Assembly (NCBI GenBank): GCA_014193315.1
Contig: BJHS01000003.1
Span: 1-64,000 of the forward strand
Length of the DNA: 64,000 bases
Reading direction: 5' to 3'
Origin: Verrucomicrobiota bacterium
Lineage (GTDB): Bacteria > Verrucomicrobiota > Verrucomicrobiia > Opitutales > UBA953
This document shows positions 53,897 to 64,000 of the stretch, one piece after another. The notes beneath the pieces are model-generated. The model had not been told where the DNA came from. It made no database searches and saw nothing but the letters and a program-made list of their open reading frames with translations. Made by a program: the position numbers and the translations under genes. Each line of letters begins with the position of its first letter. The first letter of the stretch is position 1.

Positions 53897-55519
53897 TTAG
53901 AGCCGGGTCGCCAGCCACCAGACTAGCAGCAGCGCCGCCGGCAAGCCCAGCAGGCGTGGGAGCGAGCGCGTCTCCGCTTGGGCCAGGAAGCAAGTCGCCA
54001 GCAAGCCCGCGCCGACGCCGCCGGCGACCGGTGAGACTTGCTGGTCGACGAGGTCGGGCCACGGGATCTGCGCCGCGGCTCGGGCGAGGGCGGTCATCCC
54101 GTCGAGGGCGAGCGCCGCGCCGCCGTTCAGCCAAGAGGCGATCGGCAGCAACGCGGGCCACGGGCTGAGCGCCGTCGACGCCAGTCCGAGGACCAGCGGC
54201 ACCTCGGAGAGCGGTACCAATACCACATTCACCAAGATGCCGCCCCACGAGGTCCGCCCAAAGTTTGCCAGCGTCAAGGGCGTGCCTGCGAGCGTCGCGG
54301 CACAGGAGACGCATACCCCGGCGAGCGCGAAGCGCCGCACGCGCCAGCGCCACCGCCGGCTGAAACCGAGCGCGCTTGGCGCCGTGAGTCGCTGCGCCAA
54401 GGTCGGCGCGGCCGCCAGTTCCGCCGCCGGGGCGCCGCCGGCGAGGATGGCCAGCACCGCCGCATAACTGAGTTGGAACCCGGTGTCGCCGGCCGCCCCT
54501 GGGTCGAGCAGCAGCGTCGCCGCACAGGCGAGGGCGAGCGATTGCAGGGCGGGGGTGTCGCGCTCGCCGACTTTGCCGGCCCACACGAACGCCGTCATGA
54601 TCCACGCCCGCACCGACGAGGGGGAGGCGCCCGTGATCTCGACGTAGAGCCAGAGGAGCGCGAGCACCAGGACTCCGGTGGGGATGGCGGGGAGGCGGAG
54701 CCGGTGGGCGCACCACAGCAACGCCGCCGCCATGCCGGCGATGTGCAGGCCGCTGATCGCGAAGAGGTGGAGCGTGCCGGTCTCTCCGAAGGCCGCCTTC
54801 GCTTCCTCGGGCAGCAACGCGGTACGACCGAGCATCGTGGCCGCGAGCAAGGCACCGCCGTCAGGATCGAGCCAAGGTAAGGTCCGTAACCACACCTCGA
54901 GGTCCCGGCGGCTCGCTTGGCACCATCGGCTGAACCGCGAGGCCGGGGCGAGTTCGCCGAGGACGCGCCCGCCCCCGAGTCGCAGGCTCGCCCCTTGCGC
55001 GCGGACCCACGCGTCATAACCGCGCGGGTCGGCCGCGAGGTTGGCGAGGTGGCCGGTGATCTTCAGTTCGGCGCCGTCGGCCGGGGTCGGTCCCTGGACC
55101 GAGAGCGCCAGCCGCCGGCGGAAGAGCCGACTGTCGCGATCGGTCACCCAGCCCAGGCCGGTCCACCCTTCGCCGTCTTTCCGTTCATTGGCCCTTTCCA
55201 CCAAGATGGATAGTTCCACAAAAGGCCGCCGGAGCTCGACCGGTCCGATCGGCGGGGTGCGCACCTGATGCCAGACGGCACCGAGGAGGATCCCGCCTAT
55301 CGCTAGCGCGGTCAGCGCCAGATGGGCTCGGCCGACGAACGCCCAGCCCAAAGCCACGGCCACCGCCCCGGCCAGCAGCATCGCGCCGCTGTCGGGTCGG
55401 CCGGCGAGGTCGAGGGCGCAGCCCGCCAATAAAGGAAGGGCGAGCCAGAGGGCCGGGGCATGCCCGAAGCGGAGATGGTTCAGCCCGGGGTCGGGCGCCA
55501 GGGGGTCGAGCCTTGCCAT
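53897..55519 (-). CDS. comEC: ComEC/Rec2-family competence membrane protein, short
   Basis: 540 residues. An N-terminal DUF4131-like region with several membrane helices leads into the Competence domain: LLPEEAKAAFGETGTLHLFA and ISGLHIAGMAAALLWCAHRL are diagnostic, followed by GASPSSVRAWIMTAFVW. Another six or more helices follow. The C-terminal metallo-beta-lactamase domain of full-length ComEC (750 residues or more) is absent. ComEC forms the inner-membrane channel for single-stranded DNA in transformation. Its start overlaps folK by 40 bases. Confidence 0.9.
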   Translation of the reverse strand: MARLDPLAPDPGLNHLRFGHAPALWLALPLLAGCALDLAGRPDSGAMLLAGAVAVALGWAFVGRAHLALTALAIGGILLGAVWHQVRTPPIGPVELRRPFVELSILVERANERKDGEGWTGLGWVTDRDSRLFRRRLALSVQGPTPADGAELKITGHLANLAADPRGYDAWVRAQGASLRLGGGRVLGELAPASRFSRWCQASRRDLEVWLRTLPWLDPDGGALLAATMLGRTALLPEEAKAAFGETGTLHLFAISGLHIAGMAAALLWCAHRLRLPAIPTGVLVLALLWLYVEITGASPSSVRAWIMTAFVWAGKVGERDTPALQSLALACAATLLLDPGAAGDTGFQLSYAAVLAILAGGAPAAELAAAPTLAQRLTAPSALGFSRRWRWRVRRFALAGVCVSCAATLAGTPLTLANFGRTSWGGILVNVVLVPLSEVPLVLGLASTALSPWPALLPIASWLNGGAALALDGMTALARAAAQIPWPDLVDQQVSPVAGGVGAGLLATCFLAQAETRSLPRLLGLPAALLLVWWLATRL

Positions 55520-56019
55520 GCGCGCAATTCATCCCCGCCGGTCGGGGCGGTGAGGATTTCATGCCGAAGCCAATCCCACCGAGGGTCCGAGGCGAGCGTC
55601 GCCGATTGGAGTAGATGCCTCAGCGGCACCGTCACGAAACCCCGCTCCTTCCACCTGGGGTGGGGCAGGGTGAGTTCCGGGCTGCGGTGCTCCCCTCCAT
55701 CCCAAAAGAGTAGGTCCACGTCCAGGGTGCGGGGCCCGTTCTTATTCGAGGAACGGACGCGCCCGGCCTGGGTCTCCAGGGCCAAGGCCGCGGCGAGCAA
55801 GTCCCGGGGCTTAAGTTCACAAGATAATAACAGACAAATATTTAAGAAGTTAGGCTGCTCCGTAAACCCCACCGGGTCAGAGTCAAAGACGGGGGAAATC
55901 GCCAGCACTTTGGCCCCGGGTAGGGAACCGACGCCCTCAATCCCCTGTGCGAGGTTGGCCGCCCGGTCCCCTAGGTTGCTACCGAGACCCAGAAAGTAGT
56001 GGTGGGCGGTCCGAATCAC
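55480..56019 (-). CDS. folK: 6-hydroxymethyl-dihydropterin pyrophosphokinase
   Basis: 179 residues. Folate pathway: transfers pyrophosphate from ATP to the pterin. YFLGLGSNLGDRAANLAQGI and the conserved RTLDVDLLFWDG then LPHPRWKERGFVTVPL are complete. The stretch 55815-55860, coding for NFLNICLLLSCEL, uses AT-rich codons rare in this genome. The gene starts at an ATGA overlap with folB and overlaps the comEC start by 40 bases. Confidence 0.93.
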   Translation of the reverse strand: MIRTAHHYFLGLGSNLGDRAANLAQGIEGVGSLPGAKVLAISPVFDSDPVGFTEQPNFLNICLLLSCELKPRDLLAAALALETQAGRVRSSNKNGPRTLDVDLLFWDGGEHRSPELTLPHPRWKERGFVTVPLRHLLQSATLASDPRWDWLRHEILTAPTGGDELRAWQGSTPWRPTPG

Positions 56020-56378
56020 GCTCGCTCGCGGCGGATTTTCACCGAAATCGCGTCGAATTCCGCCGCCACCGGGGCGAAGGGCTTGGTCACTTCCACGGTC
56101 ACGGCTTTCACGACCGGGAAAGTGCCTAAAATCCGCGCCGCGATTTGCTGGGCCAACGTCTCGATCAGGTAGACCGGTTTGCCCGTGAGCTGGGCTTCCA
56201 CCGTGCGGATGACTTCCGCGTAATCCACGGTCAACTTAAGGTCGTCGGCGGCGGCGGCCGGGCGGGTGTCGATCTCGAGGTCGACGGACACGTTGAAGCG
56301 TTGGCCGAGCCGCTTTTCCTCGGGCAGGGCCCCGTGGTGCCCGAAGGACTTGATGCCGGCGATTCTGATGGTGTCCAC
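56016..56378 (-). CDS. folB: Dihydroneopterin aldolase
   Basis: 120 residues from a GTG start at 56378 ([20 protein letters not shown]), chosen because the family begins within a few residues of this strand. The catalytic Glu and Tyr regions are [17 protein letters not shown] and [32 protein letters not shown] holds the Glu-Thr pair. It converts dihydroneopterin to 6-hydroxymethyl-dihydropterin, the FolK substrate. First of a folB-folK-comEC operon, divergent from carB. Confidence 0.92.
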   Translation of the reverse strand: MDTIRIAGIKSFGHHGALPEEKRLGQRFNVSVDLEIDTRPAAAADDLKLTVDYAEVIRTVEAQLTGKPVYLIETLAQQIAARILGTFPVVKAVTVEVTKPFAPVAAEFDAISVKIRRERA

Positions 56379-56461
56379 GGCCCGATGAATGTCGGGATGG
56401 ACCGCCCCTGCAAGCGCCTTCCCGCCCGCGCCCCGCATTTGTTAGAAGTCCCCACTTGACC

Positions 56462-56475
56462 ACCCTTCCAAGGGT
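56462..56475. promoter_or_regulatory. Short inverted repeat ahead of carB
   Basis: ACCCTT-CC-AAGGGT, an exact 6-base inverted repeat, directly after a TTGACC at 56456 that could serve as a -35 box. It ends 22 bases before the carB ATG. A convincing -10 is lacking. It might be an operator or simple chance. Confidence 0.3.
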
Positions 56476-56497
56476 CGCTGACAGTCCGCGGAACACC

Positions 56498-59740
<3,243 letters not shown>

Positions 59741-59762
59741 TTCCGATACATCCCTCCTTCCC

Positions 59763-60476
59763 ATGAAATACCCCGTCCTCGCCGCGCTGGCAGTCGCCGT
59801 CGCGTCCCTCCATGCCGCCGATGAGGCGAAACCCGCGGCCGCCCAACTCAAGCCGCTGACCCCCGAACAACAGAAACAGGCCTTTTACCTGCAGGGATTC
59901 TTCCTCGCCGGCCAGACCCCGCTCCCGCAGATCGCCACCCAGCTCGAGCTCTCCGATGAGGAACTTGACGCCGTGATCGCCGGCCTGCGCGCCGCGGTCA
60001 AGGGCGAGCAGGCCAAGGTGAAACCCGATGACGCCCTCATCGCCGGTGCCGAGAAGTTCTTCGCCGAGCGCGTGGCCGGTAAGTCCAAGCGCTGGGCTTC
60101 GCAGAACGAGGCCTTCCTCGCCAAGGTCGACGCCGACAAGGACATCGTGAAGAGCCCCTCGGGTCTCCGTTACAAGATCGTCACTCCGGGCACCGACCCG
60201 AAGCCCGTCCCTACCAGCACCGTCAAGTGCCGCTACACCGGCAAACTCGTCGACGGCAAGGTCTTCGACTCGACCGCCAATCGTGGCAACGAGCCGGCCG
60301 AGTTCGGCCTCAGCCAAGTCATCCCGGCCTGGACCGAAGGCGTCCAGAAAATCGGCAAGGGTGGCAAGATCCTGATCTACGCCCCGGCCGCGCTCGGTTA
60401 CGGCAAGGAAGGCCAAGGCCCCATCCCCGCCGAGTCCGTCCTCGAATTCGAGGTCGAACTGGTCGAGTTCAAGTAA
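59763..60476 (+). CDS. Exported FKBP-type peptidyl-prolyl isomerase
   Basis: 237 residues from the ATG at 59763 (MKYPVLAALAVAVASLHA, signal peptide). Residues about 35-125 are a helical dimerisation domain as in FkpA/Mip proteins. The FKBP domain follows: LRYKIVTPGTDPKPVPTSTV, KCRYTGKLVDGKVFDST and the closing YAPAALGYGKEGQGPIPAES then VLEFEVELVEF. It helps fold proteins in the periplasm. A strong terminator follows 27 bases after the stop. Confidence 0.93.
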   Translation: MKYPVLAALAVAVASLHAADEAKPAAAQLKPLTPEQQKQAFYLQGFFLAGQTPLPQIATQLELSDEELDAVIAGLRAAVKGEQAKVKPDDALIAGAEKFFAERVAGKSKRWASQNEAFLAKVDADKDIVKSPSGLRYKIVTPGTDPKPVPTSTVKCRYTGKLVDGKVFDSTANRGNEPAEFGLSQVIPAWTEGVQKIGKGGKILIYAPAALGYGKEGQGPIPAESVLEFEVELVEFK

Positions 60477-60503
60477 TCCGCCCACGTTTCAGGTTGGTTT
60501 GCC

Positions 60504-60539
60504 GACGGCGCACCTTTTGGTGCGCCGTCTTGCTTGTCT
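60504..60539 (+). terminator. Strong terminator after the FKBP gene
   Basis: Perfect 11-base stem GACGGCGCACC (60504-60514) and GGTGCGCCGTC (60519-60529) with a TTTT loop, followed by TTGCTTGTCT. Confidence 0.85.
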
Positions 60540-60580
60540 GGGGGAACAAATCCATGCATATGGGGTAACCACCCCTTCGC

Positions 60581-62149
60581 ATGCGTCGTCTTCTGCCCGG
60601 GCTTTTCCTCGCTTCGGCGGCCCTGCTTGGGGCCGAGTCCGAAGTTTCCGTGCGCGTGCCCGGCGTGGCGGTCGTCGCCGACCAGGTCCTTTTGCTCAAC
60701 GAAGCCATCGATCGCGCCCTCACCCATAACCTGGGCTTGGCTGTCACCCGGCTCGACGCCGCCAGCGCCCACGACGCCGTCATCGCTGCCGACGCCGAGT
60801 TCGACGCCAGTTTCGGTTGGTCGAACACCTTGCGCCGCGGGTCCGATCCGGTCTCGCGTTGGACGGGCCTGCCGGCGACGGGTGGTCATGACTCCGACGT
60901 CAGCCTTACCCGTAAGTTCACCTGGGGCGGGCGCGTGACCTTGGGGGCCGGCCTCACGCGTAACTGGAATGAGCTCGCCGCGCCGGGGCTACCCTCGCGT
61001 TACGATTTCGGCACCAGCGTCGCCTACACCCAGCCGCTGCTGGCGGGGGCGTGGGAGAGTGTCAACCTCTCCTCCTTGATCGCCGCCAAGCAGGGCGCGC
61101 TCCGCGGCCGGCTGGCGTTGCGGGCGACCTCGCTCGACCTCATCCGCGACACCGAGATCGCCTACTGGTCGCTGGCTGGCGCACGCACGCTCGTCGCCTT
61201 GCGGCAGTCCAGCCTGCGTTCCGCCGAATCCCTCTTGGCCCAGGTCCAAGCCAAGCGCTCGCTCGGCGACGCGACGGTCCTCGAGGAGTTGCAGGCCGAG
61301 GCCGACGTGGCCAGCCAGCGCGTGGCCGTCTTGAATGCCTCTCAGTCGGTCGACGGCGCCGAGATGAGCCTGCGTCGCCTGCTCGGTCGCGGCACCGTGG
61401 AGGAGGTCCAGGCGGTGCTCGCGGTCCAGCCCCTCGGGTCGGCGCCGATTCCGCCGTCCGCCGAGTTCGCGCCGTGGATCCGCACGGTCGCCGCGTTCGA
61501 CTTCGCCACGGCCATCCAACTTTCCCAGCTGACGCAGGCCGACGCGAACCTCGCCCAAGCGCGCCAGAACGACCAGCCGCAACTCGACCTCACGCTGGCG
61601 GGCTCGAACTACGGCAACCCCGGCGTCGGCTTCGCCGGCGGCTTCGACAGTTTCCGCGACCGCGCCGGTTGGAGCCAGTCGCTCACCCTCGCCCTGCGGA
61701 TCCCGCTCGGCAGCCGCGAGACCGCCGCGAACCTCCGGGTCGCCACGCGCACGCGCCGTCAGGCCGAGCTTCGCCTCGCCGACGTCAAACAGTCCTTGGT
61801 CTTCACGGCCCGTGCCGCTTGGCGCGACCTCGATGCCGGCCGGGCCCGCGTCACCGCGGCCACCTCCGCGCTCGAACTGCAGCGTAAGGCCTACGAAGGG
61901 GAGCGCGCCCGTTACGAGGCTGGCCAGTCCGACCTCCTGCGCGTGCTGCAGGCTCAGGCCGCCCTCGATGCCGCGCAGCTGAACTGGATCCAGTCGCTCC
62001 TCGATGCCCGGGTCGCCCTCGCCCGCGCCGCCCGGCTCGACGGTTCCCTCCTCGCCACCCACGGTTATTCGATGGATGCGGTCGAGGCTAAGGTCGGTGC
62101 CGGCTCCGGACTCGACGACTCCCTCCCGCCTTTGCCCGAAACCCCATGA
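60581..62149 (+). CDS. TolC-family outer-membrane efflux protein
   Basis: 522 residues. After a signal peptide (LPGLFLASAALLGAE), the sequence shows the duplicated TolC pattern: VLLLNEAIDRALTHNLGLAV opens the first half, and the second half carries SYGNPGVGFAGG-like strands then RVATRTRRQAELRLADVKQS and YEGERARYEAGQSDLLRVLQ, the helical barrel. It would form the exit duct for the MacA/MacB-type pump encoded just downstream; the two coding frames overlap (ATGA). Confidence 0.9.
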   Translation: MRRLLPGLFLASAALLGAESEVSVRVPGVAVVADQVLLLNEAIDRALTHNLGLAVTRLDAASAHDAVIAADAEFDASFGWSNTLRRGSDPVSRWTGLPATGGHDSDVSLTRKFTWGGRVTLGAGLTRNWNELAAPGLPSRYDFGTSVAYTQPLLAGAWESVNLSSLIAAKQGALRGRLALRATSLDLIRDTEIAYWSLAGARTLVALRQSSLRSAESLLAQVQAKRSLGDATVLEELQAEADVASQRVAVLNASQSVDGAEMSLRRLLGRGTVEEVQAVLAVQPLGSAPIPPSAEFAPWIRTVAAFDFATAIQLSQLTQADANLAQARQNDQPQLDLTLAGSNYGNPGVGFAGGFDSFRDRAGWSQSLTLALRIPLGSRETAANLRVATRTRRQAELRLADVKQSLVFTARAAWRDLDAGRARVTAATSALELQRKAYEGERARYEAGQSDLLRVLQAQAALDAAQLNWIQSLLDARVALARAARLDGSLLATHGYSMDAVEAKVGAGSGLDDSLPPLPETP

Positions 62150-63264
62150 AGTCCAAGAATACCCTGCTCATCCTCCTCGTCCTCGCCCTCGGTGGCGCCA
62201 CGTGGTACTGGTGGCCCGACGCCAAGTCGGCCCGCCGTCGCCCGGGCGCCGGGCAAGGCCCGGGGCCGGCCCGCCCGGAGAGCAGCCCGCTCGAGGCGGT
62301 CGCCTCCGTGCGCGACATCGAGGAGACGGTCGACGCCGCGGGGTTCGTCCGTCCGGTCATCTTCAGCGACGTCAAAGCGGAGGTCAGCGGCAAGATCGCC
62401 AAGATCCTTGTCCGCGACGGCCAAACCGTGAAGAAGGGCGATGTCCTGATCGAGCTCGACCCGACCCTCGTGAAGGCCGACGAGGATGAGGCGCGCCGCA
62501 ACGTCCAGCTGCAGGAATTCAACCTCGAGAAGGTGAAGCGCGACCTCAGCCGCGCCGAGGTGCTGAAAGGGAAGGGCTTCGTCTCCGACCGCGAGCTGCT
62601 CGACGCCCGGACCGCCCACGAGGTCGCCAAGCTCCAGCGCGACGTTGCCCAATCCCGCCTCGACAAGGCCTTGGAGAACGTCCGGAAGACCGTGCTGATC
62701 GCCCCGCACGACGGCGTCGTCGACGCCTCCAACAGCCTCGTCGAGGGGCAGGTCGTCATCGGCGCCCAGTCGATCAACAACGGGACCACCCTGATGCGCG
62801 TCTCCGACATCAGCGTGCTGCGCGTCGACGTGAACTTGAACGAGTTCGCCGCCACCCGCGTGAGTCTGGGGCGGACCGCCACCGTGACCTTCGACTCCCT
62901 GCCGGGCCTGACCAAGCAGGGCAAGGTCACCTTCCTCGCCCCCTTCGGCACCGCTGACATCAAGACCCCTGATCTGCGCGTCTTCCCCTGTCAGGTTTCC
63001 TTCGCCGCCGGCGACGGCGCCCGCCCCGGCATCAGCGGTAATCTTTCCGTCCTCATCGCCAAGCAGGCCGGCTGCATTGCGGTGCCCGTCTCCGCCATCT
63101 TCGTCGAAGGCAATGAGCGCATCCTCTACGTGAAGGGCGAGGGTGACGTCTGGAATCGCCGGGTCGTCAAACTGGGCCTCAGCGACGCTGGTTGGACGGA
63201 GGTCAAGTCGGGCGTGGCGGCGGACGATACCGTCAGCCTCGTGCGCCCCTCGCTGCCCCGCTGA
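62146..63264 (+). CDS. Periplasmic adaptor subunit, MacA/HlyD-type
   Basis: 372 residues. One N-terminal membrane helix (TLLILLVLALGGATWYWWP), a linker and the biotinyl-lipoyl halves around a helical hairpin (GKIAKILVRDGQTVKKGDVL; later VLIAPHDGVVDASNSLVEGQ). A beta-barrel and membrane-proximal domain follow (ATVTFDSLPGLTKQGKVTFL). It joins the TolC-like duct to the ABC pump encoded next. Substrate could be a peptide, drug or lipid. Confidence 0.9.
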   Translation: MKSKNTLLILLVLALGGATWYWWPDAKSARRRPGAGQGPGPARPESSPLEAVASVRDIEETVDAAGFVRPVIFSDVKAEVSGKIAKILVRDGQTVKKGDVLIELDPTLVKADEDEARRNVQLQEFNLEKVKRDLSRAEVLKGKGFVSDRELLDARTAHEVAKLQRDVAQSRLDKALENVRKTVLIAPHDGVVDASNSLVEGQVVIGAQSINNGTTLMRVSDISVLRVDVNLNEFAATRVSLGRTATVTFDSLPGLTKQGKVTFLAPFGTADIKTPDLRVFPCQVSFAAGDGARPGISGNLSVLIAKQAGCIAVPVSAIFVEGNERILYVKGEGDVWNRRVVKLGLSDAGWTEVKSGVAADDTVSLVRPSLPR

Positions 63265-63266
63265 GC

Positions 63267-63953
63267 ATGCCTTCGCTCATCGCCATCCGCGGCCTGCGCA
63301 AGACCTACCAGATGGGGGACGAGAGCGTGCACGCCCTCGCTGGCGTCGACCTGGAGTTTCAGCGCGGCGAGTTTGTCGCAATCCTCGGTCCCTCGGGCTC
63401 GGGTAAGTCGACCTTGATGCACATCCTCGGCTTCATGGACACGCCGACGGAAGGCAGCATCGTCTTCGAGGGCGAGGAGGTCGCGCGCCTCGGGGCCGAT
63501 CGGCGCGCGTGGTACCGCTCCAACTGCGTCGGCTTCGTCTTCCAGTCCTTCAACCTGCTGCCTCGCCTCACCGTCTTGGAGAATGTCGCGCTGCCGCTGC
63601 TGTACCGCGAAGACTCCGACCCCGAAGCCAACGCCGCCGCCGCCCGGGTCGCCCTGGAGCGCGTGGGGATGTCGCACCGGCTTGACCACCGACCCTCGCA
63701 GCTCTCGGGCGGCGAGCGCCAGCGCGTGGCCATCGCCCGCGCCATCGTCGGCTCGCCCGCCATCGTCTTCGCCGACGAGCCCACCGGCAACCTCGACGTG
63801 AAGAACGTGGCGCGCATCCTCGAGCTGCTCGCCTCCCTGATCGAGGAAGGCATCACCGTCGTGCTCGTCACCCACGACCTCGCCGTCGCCAGCCATGCCC
63901 GCCGCGTGATCTCGATGCGCGAAGGCCTGGTGCAGGAGGACCGCCGCCAATGA
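63267..63953 (+). CDS. MacB/LolD-type ABC transporter ATP-binding protein
   Basis: 228 residues from the ATG at 63267, 2 bases after the adaptor gene. Walker A is GPSGSGKST, the signature LSGGERQRVAIARAI and Walker B IVFADEPTGNLD, with VLVTHDLAVASHARR for the switch His. The ending MREGLVQEDRRQ is usual for this family. It powers the permease whose gene begins at its stop codon. Confidence 0.94.
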   Translation: MPSLIAIRGLRKTYQMGDESVHALAGVDLEFQRGEFVAILGPSGSGKSTLMHILGFMDTPTEGSIVFEGEEVARLGADRRAWYRSNCVGFVFQSFNLLPRLTVLENVALPLLYREDSDPEANAAAARVALERVGMSHRLDHRPSQLSGGERQRVAIARAIVGSPAIVFADEPTGNLDVKNVARILELLASLIEEGITVVLVTHDLAVASHARRVISMREGLVQEDRRQ

Positions 63954-64000
63954 GGATTTTCCACCGCCTCCGTCCCGCCGTCGTCAACGGCCTCCGCGAA
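63950..64000 (+). CDS. Start of the exporter permease gene, cut by the window end
   Basis: Only 17 codons are visible (MRIFHRLRPAVVNGLRE). It begins at an ATGA overlap with the ATPase gene, and the position and short basic start fit a MacB/FtsX-type permease. Context, rather than sequence, makes the identification. Confidence 0.7.
   Translation, partial: MRIFHRLRPAVVNGLRE

Overview
The window is 64 kb of dense, GC-rich bacterial chromosome: about 60 protein genes, two tRNA genes and no transposons, prophage or CRISPR array. The gene set points to Verrucomicrobiota, probably the Opitutae. The main reasons are a five-gene locus in the order of the Akkermansia Amuc_1102-1101-1100-1099-1098 pilus cluster, tandem ThuA and 3-keto-disaccharide-hydrolase (DUF1080) proteins, and Gld-type ABC plus DUF4340 genes. 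This placement rests on remembered family knowledge, not on a search.

Layout. 0-2.5 kb: secreted keto-sugar proteins and an SDR enzyme. 2.6-6.0 kb: pyruvate dehydrogenase operon (E1 alpha, E1 beta, E2; no E3). 6.3-9.0 kb: HPr, a secreted protein, peptide deformylase and a helix-turn-helix protein. 9.1-11.0 kb: NfeD-like protein and flotillin FloA. 11.0-13.5 kb: metal (zinc-type) ABC importer with a possible Fur/Zur-family operator. 13.6-21.1 kb: type IV pilus/secretin locus with a fused PilM-PilN-like protein. 21.2-26.1 kb: 5'-3' exonuclease-like protein, a pair of internally duplicated unknown proteins, a CvpA-like protein and a sugar kinase-like protein. 26.2-30.7 kb: tRNA-Thr, folE2, tRNA-Arg, then a GYF/GYF/DUF2752/NUC1 nuclease operon. 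30.6-42.1 kb (minus strand): TPR protein, Gld-type ABC system, DUF4340 protein, AsmA-like protein, accB, accC, prmB. 42.2-44.4 kb: phosphohexomutase and a small lipoprotein. 44.4-50 kb (minus): amidohydrolase-like lipoprotein, aroB, ftsY, an S10-NusB fusion, ribH and ribB with a degenerate RibA half. 49.9-53.8 kb: three secreted proteins of unknown role. 53.9-56.4 kb: comEC-like, folK, folB. 56.5-64 kb (plus): carB, FKBP isomerase and a TolC/MacA/MacB-type exporter that runs off the end.

The most unusual item is at 47331-48101. One reading frame joins a ribosomal-protein-S10 (NusE) domain, with its ribosome-binding loop roughly halved, to a complete NusB domain. NusB and S10 are normally separate proteins that form the boxA-binding heterodimer in transcription antitermination and rRNA transcription. 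This looks like a built-in, ribosome-independent NusB-NusE module. Other items of note are the Amuc_1100-type pilus locus, a RibBA protein whose GTP cyclohydrolase II half has lost its zinc cysteines, an SDR enzyme lacking the catalytic tyrosine, and a pair of paralogues built from a twice-repeated unit of about 110 residues.
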